A DNA stretch of 64,000 nucleotides from Bacillota bacterium (GTDB lineage: Bacteria > Bacillota > UBA4882 > UBA8346), in the NCBI GenBank assembly GCA_023435225.1, contig JAEYRX010000100.1, forward strand, positions 52,064-116,063. The letters run 5' to 3'. Below, piece after piece: positions 62,865 through 64,000 of this stretch. The notes below the pieces were generated by a model, which made no database searches, was not told the origin of the DNA, and was given only the letters and a program-made list of their open reading frames with translations. A program made the position numbers and the translations under genes. How positions within the stretch are numbered: position 1 is the first letter of the stretch; the number at the start of each line of letters is the position of its first letter.

Positions 62865-63170
62865 TTACACTTTGATTTCCTCTCCTCTACCCACCGACAA
62901 TACCCAGTAACAGAGCAGCATCCCGTCCATCAGTCCCTGGTTATAAAAAAGCTCGTCCCGGCGGATAACCTGATTGAAGTATATATCATCATACTCTTTC
63001 AACAGCTTGTTATCTTCGGCGGAGAGTTTGGCGGCCAGCAGTTTCAGCAGTTCGTTGGGGCGTTCGCCCAGTCTTTTGTATTCGGGATCTTTTTCGACTA
63101 TTTCTTCGTCGATTTTGCAGATCCGGTCGAAGATGAATTTTTTGATGCCGGTGTCTTTGTCGGTGAGCAT
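62865..63170 (-). CDS. Small helical protein, unknown; has a truncated paralogue nearby
   Basis: The 101-residue, charged helical protein starts MLTDKDTGIKKFIFDRICKI. I do not recognise the family. AAGGAGG lies eight nucleotides before the ATG. A second copy of its 5' end (MLTDKDTVIKRF then stop) lies on the same strand at 63597-63635, which suggests a decayed duplicate. The NELLKLLAAKLSAEDNKLLKEYDD stretch is likely amphipathic. Confidence 0.7.
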   Translation of the reverse strand: MLTDKDTGIKKFIFDRICKIDEEIVEKDPEYKRLGERPNELLKLLAAKLSAEDNKLLKEYDDIYFNQVIRRDELFYNQGLMDGMLLCYWVLSVGRGEEIKV

Positions 63171-63596
63171 ATAAAAGCCTCCTTGATTAAAAGTGTGAAG
63201 AGTGAAGTTTGAAGTTTGAAATTGAAAACATTTGAAATCTGACTAATAGCCGGATTTTATTTTCAAACTTCACTCTTCTAACTTCAAACTTCTGATACCG
63301 CTTTCATAACAACTTCATAGCGCCGACGGTGTGTTGATGGACGCGGATTTGCTTCACGGGAATATTCCTCCTGGGATAGTTGATAGTTGACAGTTGACAG
63401 TTTTAAAATCTTTAAGAGTGTGAATGTGGTGCCAGGGACGCCTATTTTTTGATTGTTGGAAATTCGGGCTCAGACCCCTCTCTTGCTCTCCCCCCTGTGA
63501 AGTATTTCAAAGTAGCAGATTCAGTGGGAGAGTAACCGATGCCTCCGTAGTCATAATAAAACAGGGTAAAGATGAAAGTACAAATTTCTCCACAGT
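63171..63596. repeat. Repeat-rich gap with inverted copies of dispersed motifs
   Basis: No gene is visible. It contains AGTGTGAAGAGTGAAGTTTG (63190) and its rough complement near 63260, a GATAGTTGACAGTTGACAGT unit (63380), and the inverse of the 61906-61944 repeat (63473-63538: ACCCCTCTCTTGCTCTCCCC then GGGAGAGTAACC). Confidence 0.5.
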
Positions 63597-63635
63597 CTAA
63601 AATCTTTTGATGACGGTGTCTTTATCAGTAAGCAT
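63597..63635 (-). pseudogene. 5' fragment of a paralogue of the 62865-63170 gene
   Basis: ATG at 63635 after GGAGG starts a 12-residue frame (MLTDKDTVIKRF) that matches the beginning of the 62865-63170 protein (MLTDKDTGIKKF) and then ends in TAG. The rest of the gene is absent. It is a truncated duplicate. Confidence 0.7.
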
Positions 63636-63683
63636 GGGAACCTCCGTTTATGAAGGGTAAATCGAAAAGAGAAAAATGATAAT

Positions 63684-63806
63684 AGTTTTGAAGCACAAGT
63701 AGCGGAGATATTACGGAATAACAAAGATTTGTTGAATAAAGATGAGGAAGCTTTTCTATTAGCTTTGATTAATAATTATATTGAAACAATTAAGAATAAG
63801 AAATAG
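63684..63806 (+). pseudogene. 3' fragment of an unknown helical protein
   Basis: A 40-codon frame without a start codon reads SFEAQVAEILRNNKDLLNKD, then EEAFLLALINNYIETIKNKK and a stop at 63804-63806. It looks like the genuine C-terminus of a lost gene. No family is recognised. Confidence 0.4.
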
Positions 63807-63881
63807 TATCCGGAATTATTTGGTTTAATAAGCTATTTTCTCTTAAACGAAAAACTTAAGCCCCATATTCTTAATGTGCAT

Positions 63882-64000
63882 ATTCCGGTGCAAACTGGAC
63901 AGTGATTCCGGCCGAAAGTGGACACCGATTCCGGGTCAAACTGGACACTAATTCCGGCGGAAACTGGACACCTATTCCGGTCTAAAGTGGACAGTCCTTC
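63882..64000. mobile_element. Terminal repeats of an IS21-family-like element (cut by window end)
   Basis: Five consecutive 23-bp units begin at 63882, 63905, 63928, 63951 and 63974. Each follows ATTCCGG-nn-(C/G/T)AAA(C/G)TGGACA. Arrays of TGGACA/ATTCCGG repeats of this type are characteristic of IS21-family (IstA/IstB) ends as I know them. The transposase genes would lie beyond 64000. Confirmation needs the sequence downstream. Confidence 0.6.

Noticed and set aside
63882..64000. CRISPR-like array
   Set aside because: The repeats are tandem 23-bp units without unique spacers, and no cas genes are present; a transposon end fits better.
1..64000. tRNA or rRNA genes
   Set aside because: No cloverleaf with a CCA-type end or ribosomal RNA segment was found by eye on either strand.

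Overview
The window looks like a chromosomal segment of a spore-lineage Bacillota (Firmicutes). It carries a T-box leader before metS, an AbrB-type regulator, a YabE-like G5/3D protein, a YwmB-like protein and a BlaI/BlaR1-type pair. It also carries a TolC-family outer-membrane channel, a MacA/HlyD adaptor and a small secreted beta-barrel-like protein ending in Phe. That mix argues for a diderm or diderm-derived Firmicute, possibly in the Hydrogenispora/Limnochordia area. The lineage is inferred from gene content only.

Layout. 1-1640: AT-rich, repeat-rich accessory DNA with a 5'-truncated gene behind an inverted-repeat-bounded insert. 1674-2603: an unknown membrane protein. 2894-11350 (minus strand): a six-gene set reading TolC, adaptor, FtsX permease, ATPase, ATPase fused to an AbrB-like domain, and an anchored solute-binding protein. 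11701-18151: a tandem-domain Ntn hydrolase, a possibly structured RNA region, an M3 peptidase, a Crp/Fnr regulator with a YdcZ-type transporter, and a DUF3795 protein. 18280-22933: a Phd-Uma2 fusion divergent from a BlaI / M56-M23 / serine-hydrolase cassette. 22930-33173: YwmB-like gene, alaS, beta-barrel gene and a related pseudogene, yabE-like gene, TatD-linked radical SAM, tatD, metS with its T-box. 34132-34380: abrB.

34400-58110 (minus strand) is one nearly continuous tetrapyrrole/cobalamin locus. A cobalamin riboswitch with a terminator lies before hemA-sirC. Then follow cbiD, E, T, L, F, G, H, J, cbiX-cbiC, cbiA, cobO, hemC, cobA-hemD, hemB, hemL, cbiP, cbiB, cobT, cobU, cobS, cobD, a HAD-like gene and rsmI. 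Together they cover glutamyl-tRNA to uroporphyrinogen III, the anaerobic corrin route and nucleotide-loop assembly. The alpha-ribazole phosphatase CobC is the conspicuous gap, and the HAD protein is a candidate for it. 58191-64000 is accessory: a small unknown gene, a UPF0175 pseudogene, a B12-binding-type radical SAM with a small membrane protein, a toxin-antitoxin pair, gene remnants, and a five-unit 23-bp array resembling an IS21-family end.

At least two families of foldback (MITE-like) repeats are scattered through the window. Two copies sit exactly on gene 3' ends and supply the stop codons (the 1674-2603 gene and hemL). Several short dispersed motifs also fill gaps inside the cobalamin operon. 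The least conventional assemblies are the dual-ATPase efflux set with an AbrB-fused ATPase and a solute-binding protein, and the BlaR1-like protein whose sensor is replaced by an M23 peptidase domain.
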